From contig CAIXPZ010000135.1 in assembly GCA_903921455.1 (NCBI GenBank), forward strand, positions 1 through 16,434: a stretch of 16,434 nt of DNA. Direction: 5' to 3'. The notes below the pieces were generated by a model, which saw nothing but the letters and a program-made list of their open reading frames with translations, did no database searches and was not told where the DNA came from. Source of the stretch: an uncultured Verrucomicrobia subdivision 3 bacterium. Lineage in GTDB: Bacteria > Verrucomicrobiota > Verrucomicrobiae > Limisphaerales > UBA11358. Below are positions 1 through 5,674 of this stretch, piece after piece (positions within the stretch are counted from its first letter, which is position 1; each line of letters opens with the position of its first letter). The position numbers were made by a program, and so were the translations under genes.

Positions 1-2
1 AG

Positions 3-167
3 ATGCAGGAAAGTTACGCCATCGAAGAGCGGCACGATTTGAAAAAGAGTTTGGCGACGCTCGCCGAAAATCAGGCGCTCTTGGCGCGGACAGTGGACCG
101 CATCAGCATCCTGTTTGATCAACACACGAAAGATGCCAGCGGCAGTGCGAGCCGCACGGGCCAATGA
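3..167 (+). CDS. Small coiled-coil protein of unknown function (possibly 5' truncated)
   Basis: An open frame runs from the left edge to TGA at 165-167. The first ATG is at base 3 and gives 54 residues, but the frame is also open to the window edge, so the true start may lie outside. The peptide is charged and heptad-like in its first 40 residues (ERHDLKKSLATLAENQALLA, then RTVDRISILFDQH), which suggests a short helical coiled coil, followed by a Ser/Gly-rich tail. It has no signal peptide or membrane segment. Its stop overlaps the next start in an ATGA, so the two are probably translated together. Small coiled-coil proteins of this kind are common beside membrane-protein genes in phage-like and integrative elements, but no family is recognised. 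The coding call rests mainly on the ATGA junction. Confidence 0.55.
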   Translation: MQESYAIEERHDLKKSLATLAENQALLARTVDRISILFDQHTKDASGSASRTGQ

Positions 168-1027
168 CCAATAAATTTATGAAAAAATATGCACCGATTC
201 ATGTCGGCACCCGTTGGGCGACCGACCACACCTGGGGCGTGATGGTGGAGGGCGTGAAGCCTGCCGCCGAGTTGTTGTGCGTCGGCTGCACGCAAGGGCA
301 GGCCGAAGGCATGGCGGCAAAGCTCAACGAACGGCCGGGAGACGCTGTGCGTTTGAAGATGGTTGCACCGGCGGTGGCAGTGTTGCTGGCGGCGGCTTTG
401 TTTTCCGGCTGCACGATCGCGCCGCTCAAAGGCGGCAAGGCCACGACCAGCCAGTCGGCGGGTCGCATCGAGCAGGCCGTCGTGCAATCTGAGAACCCGG
501 CTGCCGTGTCGAAGCAGAATCAGGAAACCGTCCGCACGAAATCTTACACCGTGCCGGCCGGATCCCGCATGGTGGAAACGCACGTCACCGCCGACGCGGG
601 CGGAGCGCCCACCACGAATGCGCAAACCATGATACTCAGCGAGCCGATGCCGATTACCGAACATGAAGAGACGCGAGCCCAGACCGAGCTGGGCGCGGCG
701 CAGAAGGACACGGCGCGCGAGTTGAGCGCGAAGCTGGCCAGCCTCAAGGGCATTGTGTGGGTCGGCGTGGCGCTGTTTTTATTCGGCCTGGCTACTTTGT
801 TCTATCCGCCGTTAAAACTCCTGATTGGCAGTGTCACAACGAGCGTGGCAATCATCGTAGGCGGTCTGTCGTTGATGGTCTTGCCGACGTTGGTCGTCGG
901 GAATGAACTTCTAATTTTGGCCGGTGTCGCGGCTGCCGTCGGTCTGTGGTTCCTCGCTCACCGGCATGGGCAACTTCGTGGATTGGTGGACGCGGCAAAC
1001 AATTCTGAAACGAAAGGTGGCGTATGA
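164..1027 (+). CDS. Membrane protein with internal lipoprotein-type signal; possible in-frame fusion of two small proteins
   Basis: This frame encodes 287 residues from ATG 164, which overlaps the preceding stop. Residues 1-60 form a small soluble segment with Trp residues and a CVGC pair. Residues 62-83 look like a lipoprotein signal: basic start (RLK), hydrophobic stretch (VAPAVAVLLAAALF) and the lipobox-like LFSGC with Cys83. A Ser/Thr/Gln-rich linker follows, then a helical stretch (residues 165-195), and then hydrophobic segments at about 196-214, 217-243 and 247-265. An alternative start, GTG at 347-349, has a purine-rich GGGAG at 337-341 and would give a 226-residue lipoprotein beginning exactly at the signal. 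The upstream 61 residues may therefore be a separate small gene that now reads through, or the GTG may be a second start. The function is unknown. The position between two tightly overlapping genes opposite an integrase suggests a mobile-element envelope or lysis-type protein, which is inference only. Confidence 0.7.
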   Translation: MTNKFMKKYAPIHVGTRWATDHTWGVMVEGVKPAAELLCVGCTQGQAEGMAAKLNERPGDAVRLKMVAPAVAVLLAAALFSGCTIAPLKGGKATTSQSAGRIEQAVVQSENPAAVSKQNQETVRTKSYTVPAGSRMVETHVTADAGGAPTTNAQTMILSEPMPITEHEETRAQTELGAAQKDTARELSAKLASLKGIVWVGVALFLFGLATLFYPPLKLLIGSVTTSVAIIVGGLSLMVLPTLVVGNELLILAGVAAAVGLWFLAHRHGQLRGLVDAANNSETKGGV

Positions 1028-1371
1028 AAGAAGATCAATACCGATTTCTGGAGATTATGGGACAGCTTCCGGCGCGTTTGACGGCGGACCAGGCAGCGTG
1101 GGCGCTTAACTGCCAGTCGCATGATGTGCCGGTGCTCGTGTCGGCCCGTCTGCTAAAACCCTTGGGTAATCCAGCCGCCAACAGCATCAAGTTTTTTGCC
1201 ACGGCGGATGTGCTGGAACTCAGCAAGGATCGCAACTGGCTCGTGCGCATGACCAATGCCATCGGCCAACATTGGCATGACAAAAATGCCCGCAAGAAAA
1301 ACCGTTCGTCACCAGCGGCGACGAACGGTCGTGTGATGGAACCGGCTTTGTCCGCCGGGTCGAACAATTAG
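1024..1371 (+). CDS. Small basic protein, possibly a helix-turn-helix or excisionase-like DNA-binding protein
   Basis: The product has 115 residues. Its ATG overlaps the stop of the preceding gene (ATGA at 1024-1027), and its TAG at 1369-1371 overlaps the convergent recombinase stop. The central part (RLTADQAAWALNC, then DVPVLVSARLLKPLG, then KFFATADVLELSKDRNWLVRM) reads like a MerR/excisionase-type winged helix: a 'TADQAAWALN' helix-turn-helix followed by a short recognition segment and an 'FFATADVLEL' element, as seen in proteins that choose a DNA site by a tyrosine recombinase. The C-terminal 35 residues are basic and low in complexity (KNARKKNR). There is no signal peptide. A role as directionality factor for the neighbouring recombinase is plausible but rests on fold-like pattern and location. 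It could equally be a structural element protein of unknown role. Confidence 0.65.
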   Translation: MKEDQYRFLEIMGQLPARLTADQAAWALNCQSHDVPVLVSARLLKPLGNPAANSIKFFATADVLELSKDRNWLVRMTNAIGQHWHDKNARKKNRSSPAATNGRVMEPALSAGSNN

Positions 1372-2411
1372 TTGCGGCTGACATCGGCCGCCAGATCGGG
1401 CGGCAAAGTCGTGGTATTCCGTTTCGACGCTTCGTAGGTTTCCAGCGGCGGCAAGGTGACTTGCGCCCGCTTCGCATACGCCCGGTGCACCGCTTTGCTC
1501 GAATGGCCAAGCGCCTGCATGGCGAACCGTTCGGGATAACCGGCCGTCATCGCCCGCTCGGCCCACGCATAGCGGTAAGAATGCAGCGTCACCCCGCTGA
1601 CACCTGCAGTCTTAATGCGGCGGCGGAAGATTCTGGCCCGGCGACTTTCCGAAATTCGTGCCAGCGCGGGGAACAGTTGGCCGGCGGCAGGGAGCGTTTT
1701 CAACAGGGCGGCGACTTCGTCGCCAAAGGCGATCAACGACGCTGTGCCGGTCTTGCGGCGCACATAGGCGATGGTGTGCTGCTGCCAGTCAATGTTCTCG
1801 GCGGTGAGTTGCGCCATATCCGTCTGCGCCCCGCCCAAGTGCCAGAGCAGTTCAAAATAGGCGCGGTAGGCGGGATTGGCTTCATGGGCGATGATCAGCT
1901 GATGTTCCGCCAGCGTGATCGCCCGCTTGGTCTGGAATTGAATTGCCGGCCAGTGGCGCTTGGGCAGCACCGGCCATGGCAGCCAGTGCATCGTCACAGC
2001 GTAATGGTGGATGCGGCGCAGATAAACATTGGTGGCCACCCCACCGGCTTTCAGCACCGCCAGAAAATGTTCCCCGTGGGTATCAATCAACCTGCGGGCG
2101 CGGAGGGAATCCAGCGCCGTGTCCCGGATGGCGACTTGCCAGCGCCGCTGGGTGCTGCCGGTCTTGGTGGTGACGATTTGCTCCATGACCTGCTGCCACG
2201 TCCGCGTTGCAATCGCCGGATCGCCGTGCTGCAAATACACCTGGGCGATTTGCAGGTTCATGGCGGGCTGGTGGGCGGCTTCGTTCTTGGTATGGAGCAG
2301 GCGCAAGGCGTCAGTCCGGTCGCGGGTGCGGAGCGAGGTTTGTTTGCCCGTGGTCGTGTCTTCGCAATAGAACACGCCGGAACGTTGGAACAGGTTGAAC
2401 CGATTTTTCAT
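1368..2411 (-). CDS. Tyrosine recombinase/integrase with Gln at the first catalytic Arg position
   Basis: The product is 347 residues from ATG 2409-2411 (MKNRFNLFQRSGVFYCED). The frame extends to an ATG at 2454-2456, but the basic 15 extra residues look like leader. Residues 50-150 form an N-terminal core-binding, helical domain and residues 160-330 the catalytic domain. Visible active-site elements are Lys220 in RRKTG, His277 and Arg280 in TLHSYRYAW, His303 in ALGHSS and the nucleophile Tyr312 in HRAYAK. At the Arg I site the usual TGxRxxE is replaced by GGAQTDMA, so Gln196 stands where Arg is expected. Tyrosine recombinases cut and rejoin DNA at specific sites through the Tyr. This one is full length and otherwise intact, so the change may mark a subfamily and not decay. 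It faces the small basic gene and has a long structured non-coding region upstream. Confidence 0.88.
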   Translation of the reverse strand: MKNRFNLFQRSGVFYCEDTTTGKQTSLRTRDRTDALRLLHTKNEAAHQPAMNLQIAQVYLQHGDPAIATRTWQQVMEQIVTTKTGSTQRRWQVAIRDTALDSLRARRLIDTHGEHFLAVLKAGGVATNVYLRRIHHYAVTMHWLPWPVLPKRHWPAIQFQTKRAITLAEHQLIIAHEANPAYRAYFELLWHLGGAQTDMAQLTAENIDWQQHTIAYVRRKTGTASLIAFGDEVAALLKTLPAAGQLFPALARISESRRARIFRRRIKTAGVSGVTLHSYRYAWAERAMTAGYPERFAMQALGHSSKAVHRAYAKRAQVTLPPLETYEASKRNTTTLPPDLAADVSRN

Positions 2412-2840
2412 GTGCTTGGTCTTTCTGGTTCTAAATCGTGAACCATTCCAAGCCAACTTATAGCGGGAAGCAAAGAGGTTTTCGTGAACTATTATCGAAT
2501 CTTGTCGGGTGGTTTAAGCCACGGCCGATTTGCTGACAAAGTCACTGACACCTCGCTCCCCACCGCAACGAAACCATTGATAATCCAGTGTATTCTCACA
2601 CCAGCAAAGGTCGCGCTGCGACTGGACCGGACCGCGTAGCGGTCACTGGCTGGCGTGCTGGCGGTGGTTGGGCGTTCCGCGTTTACGCGGCACCGTCACT
2701 CTTTTTAAATTTTGAATTTATAATTTTTTATTGCCGTTGCCCTCCGCCAGAAGGCGGAACTCAATGCCAAGGCAGATGGGTGGAATTTTTGTGCAGGGTG
2801 CAGGGCCGTTCTTTGACATCAGAATTTTATCGCCTCACCG

Positions 2841-2889
2841 TCCTGGGTTGCCCGGGCGAAGTTGGTTAGGCTTCGCCCGGCAACCAGGA
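2841..2889. repeat. Long imperfect palindrome (19 paired bases, 9-base loop)
   Basis: The left arm at 2841-2861 and the right arm at 2871-2889 are reverse complements apart from two single extra bases in the left arm. The left arm reads TCCTGGGTTGCC then CGGGCGAAG, and the right arm reads CTTCGCCCGG then CAACCAGGA. The loop is TTGGTTAGG. No T-run follows on either strand, so it is not a standard terminator. It could be a REP-like element, a foldback recombination site or a structured RNA. Confidence 0.75.
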
Positions 2890-2909
2890 AACCTGAAAAA
2901 TTCATTGCC

Positions 2910-2949
2910 GGTCACCTTTGGTAATCTTTGGTAATCTCTGGTCACTTTT
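2910..2949 (+). repeat. Four-unit 10-bp tandem array (GGTMAYYTYT)
   Basis: Four consecutive 10-base units start at 2910, 2920, 2930 and 2940: GGTCACCTTT, GGTAATCTTT, GGTAATCTCT and GGTCACTTTT. The spacing is exactly one helical turn, so a protein bound to each unit would sit on the same DNA face. The two outer units carry GGTCAC and the two inner units GGTAAT. Such phased arrays are typical of cooperative binding sites. Confidence 0.75.
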
Positions 2950-3000
2950 ACTCGCCGTTGACCAGCGCCGGATCCCTCCGTTTGTCCCTGATTCCTTTGG

Positions 3001-3049
3001 AAACTTTACCCCCACGAAAATAAAAAGTGGTAAAGAAATGGTAAAGTTT
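3001..3049. repeat. 10-bp inverted repeat enclosing GGTAAAG motifs
   Basis: AAACTTTACC at 3001-3010 is the exact reverse complement of GGTAAAGTTT at 3040-3049. A further GGTAAAGAAATG lies at 3029-3040 and others at 3092-3103 and 3246-3258 (with one extra A). The motif therefore occurs in both orientations close to repeat copy A. Confidence 0.6.
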
Positions 3050-3051
3050 TA

Positions 3052-3080
3052 GATGCTCTATCAACCACTTACGTAAGTTG
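3052..3080 (+). repeat. 29-bp direct repeat, copy A
   Basis: This copy begins GATGCTCTATCAAC and ends CACTTACGTAAGTTG. It matches copy B (3738-3766) at 26 of 29 bases, and the match extends to TTTT just upstream of both. Copy A contains a perfect 12-base palindrome, ACTTACGTAAGT, at 3067-3078. Copies A and B are 686 bp apart in the same orientation, as expected of the ends of an inserted segment or of a duplicated recombinase core site. Confidence 0.7.
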
Positions 3081-3296
3081 CCTCGGGTGCTGGTAAAGAA
3101 ATGACTGCGGAGTGCGCCCGTCCTCGGGCGCTGCAACTAGCGCGTCCCAACCGTTGTCGAACCTGTTGAAAGCCCCGAGCCCGCCAGCCTGGCAGCGGCC
3201 GGGACGGCCGCCCTCCGTAATTAGAAAACACGCCCTGGGTTTGCTGGTAAAGAAAATGATAAGGCCCAGGTAGGCGGGGCGCTGGCTGCTGTAGCC

Positions 3297-3336
3297 CCCG
3301 CGTCTCGCGGGTCTTTTTCGGCGTCCCGCCGAAAAA
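3297..3336. terminator. Tandem terminator-like hairpins
   Basis: The first hairpin (3297-3311) pairs CCCGCG with CGCGGG around TCT and is followed at 3312-3318 by TCTTTTT, a + strand intrinsic terminator pattern. The second (3314-3336) pairs TTTTTCGGCG with CGCCGAAAAA around TCC, a perfect 10-base stem with T/A arms that would act in both directions. No gene ends nearby on either strand, so they may close an unrecognised short transcript. Confidence 0.6.
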
Positions 3337-3376
3337 ATCCATGAGCTGTTCGCCGGGTTAAAACGATGATCCATCT

Positions 3377-3402
3377 GAATCGGCGGTAAAATGAACCGAT
3401 TC
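3377..3402. repeat. 7-bp inverted repeat around a GGTAAAATG motif
   Basis: GAATCGG at 3377-3383 pairs with CCGATTC at 3396-3402 across a 12-base loop that contains GGTAAAATG (3385-3393). It is small but perfect, and lies between the tandem hairpins and the second phased array. Confidence 0.45.
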
Positions 3403-3486
3403 CATTCATATCGTAAGACCACGCGGTTCACCGCCGCCGTTTGGAGATGGCATGTAGACTCGTGATCTCATTCCTTTTGGCGTCCA

Positions 3487-3550
3487 TGATACTTTTTGTT
3501 CGTTTTTGGCATTTTTAAAACGGGGTATCAAATCGTAACAAAAAGTATCA
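3487..3550. repeat. 14-bp perfect inverted repeat overlapping the second array
   Basis: TGATACTTTTTGTT at 3487-3500 is the exact reverse complement of AACAAAAAGTATCA at 3537-3550, with 36 bases between. The right arm is part of the 10-bp array at 3525-3570, so the same GTAWCAAAAA motif is also present once in the opposite orientation. This arrangement suits a protein that binds both arms of a looped site. Confidence 0.7.
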
Positions 3551-3570
3551 AAAAGTAACAAATAGTAACA
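3525..3570 (+). repeat. 10-bp phased array of GTAWCAAAWW units
   Basis: The units GTATCAAATC (3525), GTAACAAAAA (3535), GTATCAAAAA (3545), GTAACAAATA (3555) and a final GTAACA (3565) follow each other without gaps, one per helical turn, with A and T alternating at the fourth base. Arrays like this serve as iterons, integrase arm sites or repressor sites. There is no replication gene in view, so recombinase-related binding is the simplest reading, but it is inference. Confidence 0.75.
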
Positions 3571-3737
3571 TGGCACTCACCGGCTGCCGTCAAAAACCGT
3601 AAAACTGGTGAAGAAACTGGTAAAGATATTATGTCAGCATCAGGGTATCGGGTCAGTAGCGGGTGGGGGGATCAAAAACTTAAAATGGGACCGCCGGAAA
3701 AAACACCCTGTTTTGGTCCAGAAACGGTCCAATTTTG

Positions 3738-3766
3738 GATGCTCTATCAAGCACTTACGTCAATTG
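3738..3766 (+). repeat. 29-bp direct repeat, copy B
   Basis: This is the partner of copy A (3052-3080), with 26 of 29 bases identical. It ends CACTTACGTCAATTG and runs into the palindrome GTCAATTGAC at 3760-3769. The three differences from copy A all lie in its right half. The preceding TTTT is also shared. Confidence 0.7.
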
Positions 3767-3828
3767 ACTACGTTTACCGGCATACCTCGGTTCAATTTTT
3801 GCCGCCGCATCGAGGTTGACTGTTTACT

Positions 3829-3860
3829 CATGGGTGGGCAGGGGGCGCGCTGCACCCATG
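3829..3860. repeat. 8-bp inverted repeat
   Basis: CATGGGTG at 3829-3836 pairs with CACCCATG at 3853-3860 across 16 bases. It lies just beyond the terminator of the ThuA operon and no role is evident. Confidence 0.4.
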
Positions 3861-3887
3861 GAGGAACTCCGAATGTCGGGCAGACAA

Positions 3888-3921
3888 AAACCGCCACGGG
3901 TCTGGCGACCGGTGGCGGTTT
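3888..3921 (-). terminator. Intrinsic terminator of the ThuA/DUF1080/oxidoreductase operon
   Basis: On the - strand a perfect 10-base stem, AAACCGCCAC paired with GTGGCGGTTT, closes a 14-base loop and runs into TTTTTG. It begins about 20 bases after the ThuA stop codon, so it closes the - strand operon. The stem also has an A/T flank on the other side and might act weakly in the + direction. Confidence 0.75.
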
Positions 3922-3940
3922 GATTTGACGGGGCAGGGGC

Positions 3941-4801
3941 TTACGGCTTCACGCCGAGCGCCCATTCGATGCCGCCCAGGACGTGTTGCTGATACGCCTT
4001 GCTGATGTCGGGCGTGTTCTTGCGGTCCTTGAGGGTCGGGTCGGGGTCGATGATGTCTTCGCGGTGGCCGAGCGAGGTGTAAAACACCTTGCCGTCGCCA
4101 AAGGGCTTGCACCAGCTCACGGGGAAATGGCCGGTGACTTCCTTGTGCTCCGGATGCTTGTCCATGATGAGCAGGTCATGCACCTTGCCGGCGTCGTAGT
4201 TCTTGAACTGGTAGATTTCCTCCTGCTGGAGTGTCCAGGATTTGCCGAGGTGCGCGGTGGCGGGATTGGCCGGGTCCTGGTTCAGGCATTCCACGTCCAC
4301 CTGTTTGCCGTGCCGGGCAAATTCGCCGCCGAGCATGGCGATGAATTCCGGGAAGCCGTGGAAGGTGTCGCTGGCGGCATGGATGCCGATGAAGGCGTGG
4401 CCGGCCTTGATCCAGTCCAGAAAGCCCTGCTTGTCCGGCAGCGGCAGATCGCCGGTGGTGCTGGCGAAGACCACGCCGTCGTAATTCTTCAGGTTGGCCG
4501 GCGCGAGTTTTTGCAGTTCGGCTTTCAAGGCCACTTCCCATTTGGCCTCGGCGGCCTGGTAGGCGGCTTTCTCCTCCGGCGTGGCGTCCTTCTTCAGGTT
4601 CGGTTTGCCGGGCGGTTGCTGGACATAGTCCACGGTGAACACGCCGCTGTCCTTGCCGAGTTGGGCGAGGACTTTTTCGAGCGTGGGGATGGAGCTGTGC
4701 CGGAAACCGGTGGTCGTGGTGACGACCAATAGTTTCTTGGGTTCAGCGTGAAGGGTGGTGGCAACGAACGTCGCAACCAAAAGTGCCAGGAGTGTTTTCA
4801 T
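3941..4801 (-). CDS. Exported ThuA-like domain protein (sugar-utilisation associated)
   Basis: The product has 286 residues with a Sec signal peptide (MKTLLALLVATFVATTLHA, cleavage near residue 19). The rest is one ThuA-like fold of the class I glutamine-amidotransferase superfamily. Visible family elements are GFRHSS (32-37), FIGIHAASDTF (137-147), the GGEFARH segment (158-164), EEIYQF (194-199), PVSWCKPFGDGKVFYTSLGH (227-246) and the closing GGIEWALG. The usual amidotransferase Cys nucleophile is not evident at the corresponding elbow (GIHAA), as is normal for ThuA proteins. The family is linked to trehalose and other sugar catabolism, but the reaction is not firmly known. It is the last gene of the operon, 42 bases after the DUF1080 gene and just before a terminator. 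The periplasmic location matches the exported hydrolase upstream. No Shine-Dalgarno is seen; an A/T-rich stretch precedes the ATG. Confidence 0.88.
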   Translation of the reverse strand: MKTLLALLVATFVATTLHAEPKKLLVVTTTTGFRHSSIPTLEKVLAQLGKDSGVFTVDYVQQPPGKPNLKKDATPEEKAAYQAAEAKWEVALKAELQKLAPANLKNYDGVVFASTTGDLPLPDKQGFLDWIKAGHAFIGIHAASDTFHGFPEFIAMLGGEFARHGKQVDVECLNQDPANPATAHLGKSWTLQQEEIYQFKNYDAGKVHDLLIMDKHPEHKEVTGHFPVSWCKPFGDGKVFYTSLGHREDIIDPDPTLKDRKNTPDISKAYQQHVLGGIEWALGVKP

Positions 4802-4843
4802 AGTTTTAATTCATCATTCTGCATGCTTACTTCTGCATTCGGT

Positions 4844-5671
4844 TCAGGGATCATTCACCACCGGCACCGGGCGCACCCAGATGTTGCGGAAGGAGACGGA
4901 GTTGTTGTGATATTGCAGGCTGAGCGGGCCGGTCGGGCCGTGCGCGGTGTATTTGCCGGGGCTCTTCCAATTGGTGGACCCGCGATAGGCCTGATGGTTT
5001 TGCACCACGATGCCGTTGAGGATCACGGTGACGTAGGCGGGCGTGACGACTTCGCCGTTCGGCCCGAAATGCGGGACGTTGAAGATGATGTCATAGGTCT
5101 CCCATTCGCCGGGCGGGCGGCAGGCGTTGGCGAGGGCGGGATGTTGGCCGTAGAGTCCGCCGGTGGAACCGTCGGCGTAGCTCTTACTGCTGTAGCAATC
5201 CAGCACCTGGATCTCGTAGCGGTCCATGAGGAACACGCCGCTGTTGCCGCAGCCCTGGCCTTCGCCCTTCGGCGGCGTGGGCTCCTTGAATTCCAGATGG
5301 AGTTGCAGGTCGCCGAATTGATTCGTCGTCACGATGTCGCCCTTGGCGGAAACGGCCGCGCCGTTTTCCACGGTCCAGAAGGCCGGCCCGCCGGTCTTCT
5401 TGTCCTTCCATTGCGACAGATCCTTGCCGTCGAACAGCACGATGGCATCGGCGGGCGGCGCGGCGTTCTCGCTGAAGGAGGCGCCGGGCGTGACGATCGG
5501 CGGCTGCGGCCGCGCGGGATCGTGGACGTGCCATTTGCCGTCCGGCTGGAGCGGCGTGTCTTGAAAACCCGCGACGCCATCCACGACGACTTCGACGTTC
5601 TTCTTCGGTTGCGCGAGCGCCACATTGGCGGCGATGGCCGCGAGCGCGGCGGCGATGATGATTTTGTTCAT
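4844..5671 (-). CDS. Exported DUF1080 (3-keto-disaccharide hydrolase family) protein
   Basis: The product has 275 residues with a signal peptide (MNKIIIAAALAAIAANVALA). After a Pro-rich 50-residue spacer the DUF1080/PF06439 domain runs from about residue 76 to 267. It shows LFDGKDLSQW (79-88), FGDLQLHLEFK (119-129), GNSGVFLMDRYEIQVLDCY (142-160), GGLYGQ (171-176), CRPPGEWETYDIIF (184-197) and the closing LQYHNNSVSFRNIWVRP. This is the concanavalin-like beta-sandwich found in enzymes that cleave 3-keto-glycosides after a separate dehydrogenase has oxidised the sugar at C3. The start lies 3 bases after the oxidoreductase stop, so the two are cotranscribed and probably coupled; oxidation and cleavage may be successive steps. 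The 3-keto activity is a family expectation and is not provable here. Confidence 0.9.
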   Translation of the reverse strand: MNKIIIAAALAAIAANVALAQPKKNVEVVVDGVAGFQDTPLQPDGKWHVHDPARPQPPIVTPGASFSENAAPPADAIVLFDGKDLSQWKDKKTGGPAFWTVENGAAVSAKGDIVTTNQFGDLQLHLEFKEPTPPKGEGQGCGNSGVFLMDRYEIQVLDCYSSKSYADGSTGGLYGQHPALANACRPPGEWETYDIIFNVPHFGPNGEVVTPAYVTVILNGIVVQNHQAYRGSTNWKSPGKYTAHGPTGPLSLQYHNNSVSFRNIWVRPVPVVNDP

Positions 5672-5674
5672 GAA

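Larger units (their letters stand above)
2457..3887. other. Gene-poor, repeat-rich region upstream of the recombinase
   Basis: I see no credible gene in these roughly 1,430 bases. The open frames are short, start without ribosome-binding sites and cross the repeat arrays listed separately. The content is ordered: hairpins at 2630-2644, 2677-2690, 2743-2758 and 3195-3211, an AT-rich stretch at about 2700-2730, a 49-base palindrome, two arrays with a 10-bp period, scattered GGTAAAG motifs (3029, 3040, 3092, 3246, 3619 and the related 2920, 2930, 3385), a 29-bp repeat pair and two tandem terminator-like hairpins. GTAA is far commoner on the + strand here than chance would give. Likely roles are recombinase arm and core sites or the remains of an integrative element; this is inference. 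Confidence 0.6.

Noticed and set aside
1461..2441. 326-codon frame on the + strand antisense to the recombinase
   Set aside because: The recombinase has intact family motifs on the other strand; this frame has none and a shadow-like composition.
2588..2869. 93-codon + strand frame
   Set aside because: It crosses hairpins and AT-rich non-coding sequence, has no ribosome-binding site and a composition unlike the real genes.
3069..3431. 120-codon - strand frame
   Set aside because: It runs through the 29-bp repeat, hairpins and terminators and has no recognisable domain.
2910..3570. CRISPR array
   Set aside because: The units are 10 bp and contiguous with no spacers, and no cas gene is present.
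2457..3887. tRNA gene serving as the attachment site for the recombinase
   Set aside because: I found no cloverleaf pattern with a T-loop (GTTCRA) and paired acceptor stem in this region.
3608..3928. 106-codon + strand frame
   Set aside because: It starts at a non-ATG codon within the GGTGAAG/GGTAAAG motifs, crosses repeat copy B and the operon terminator, and has no domain.
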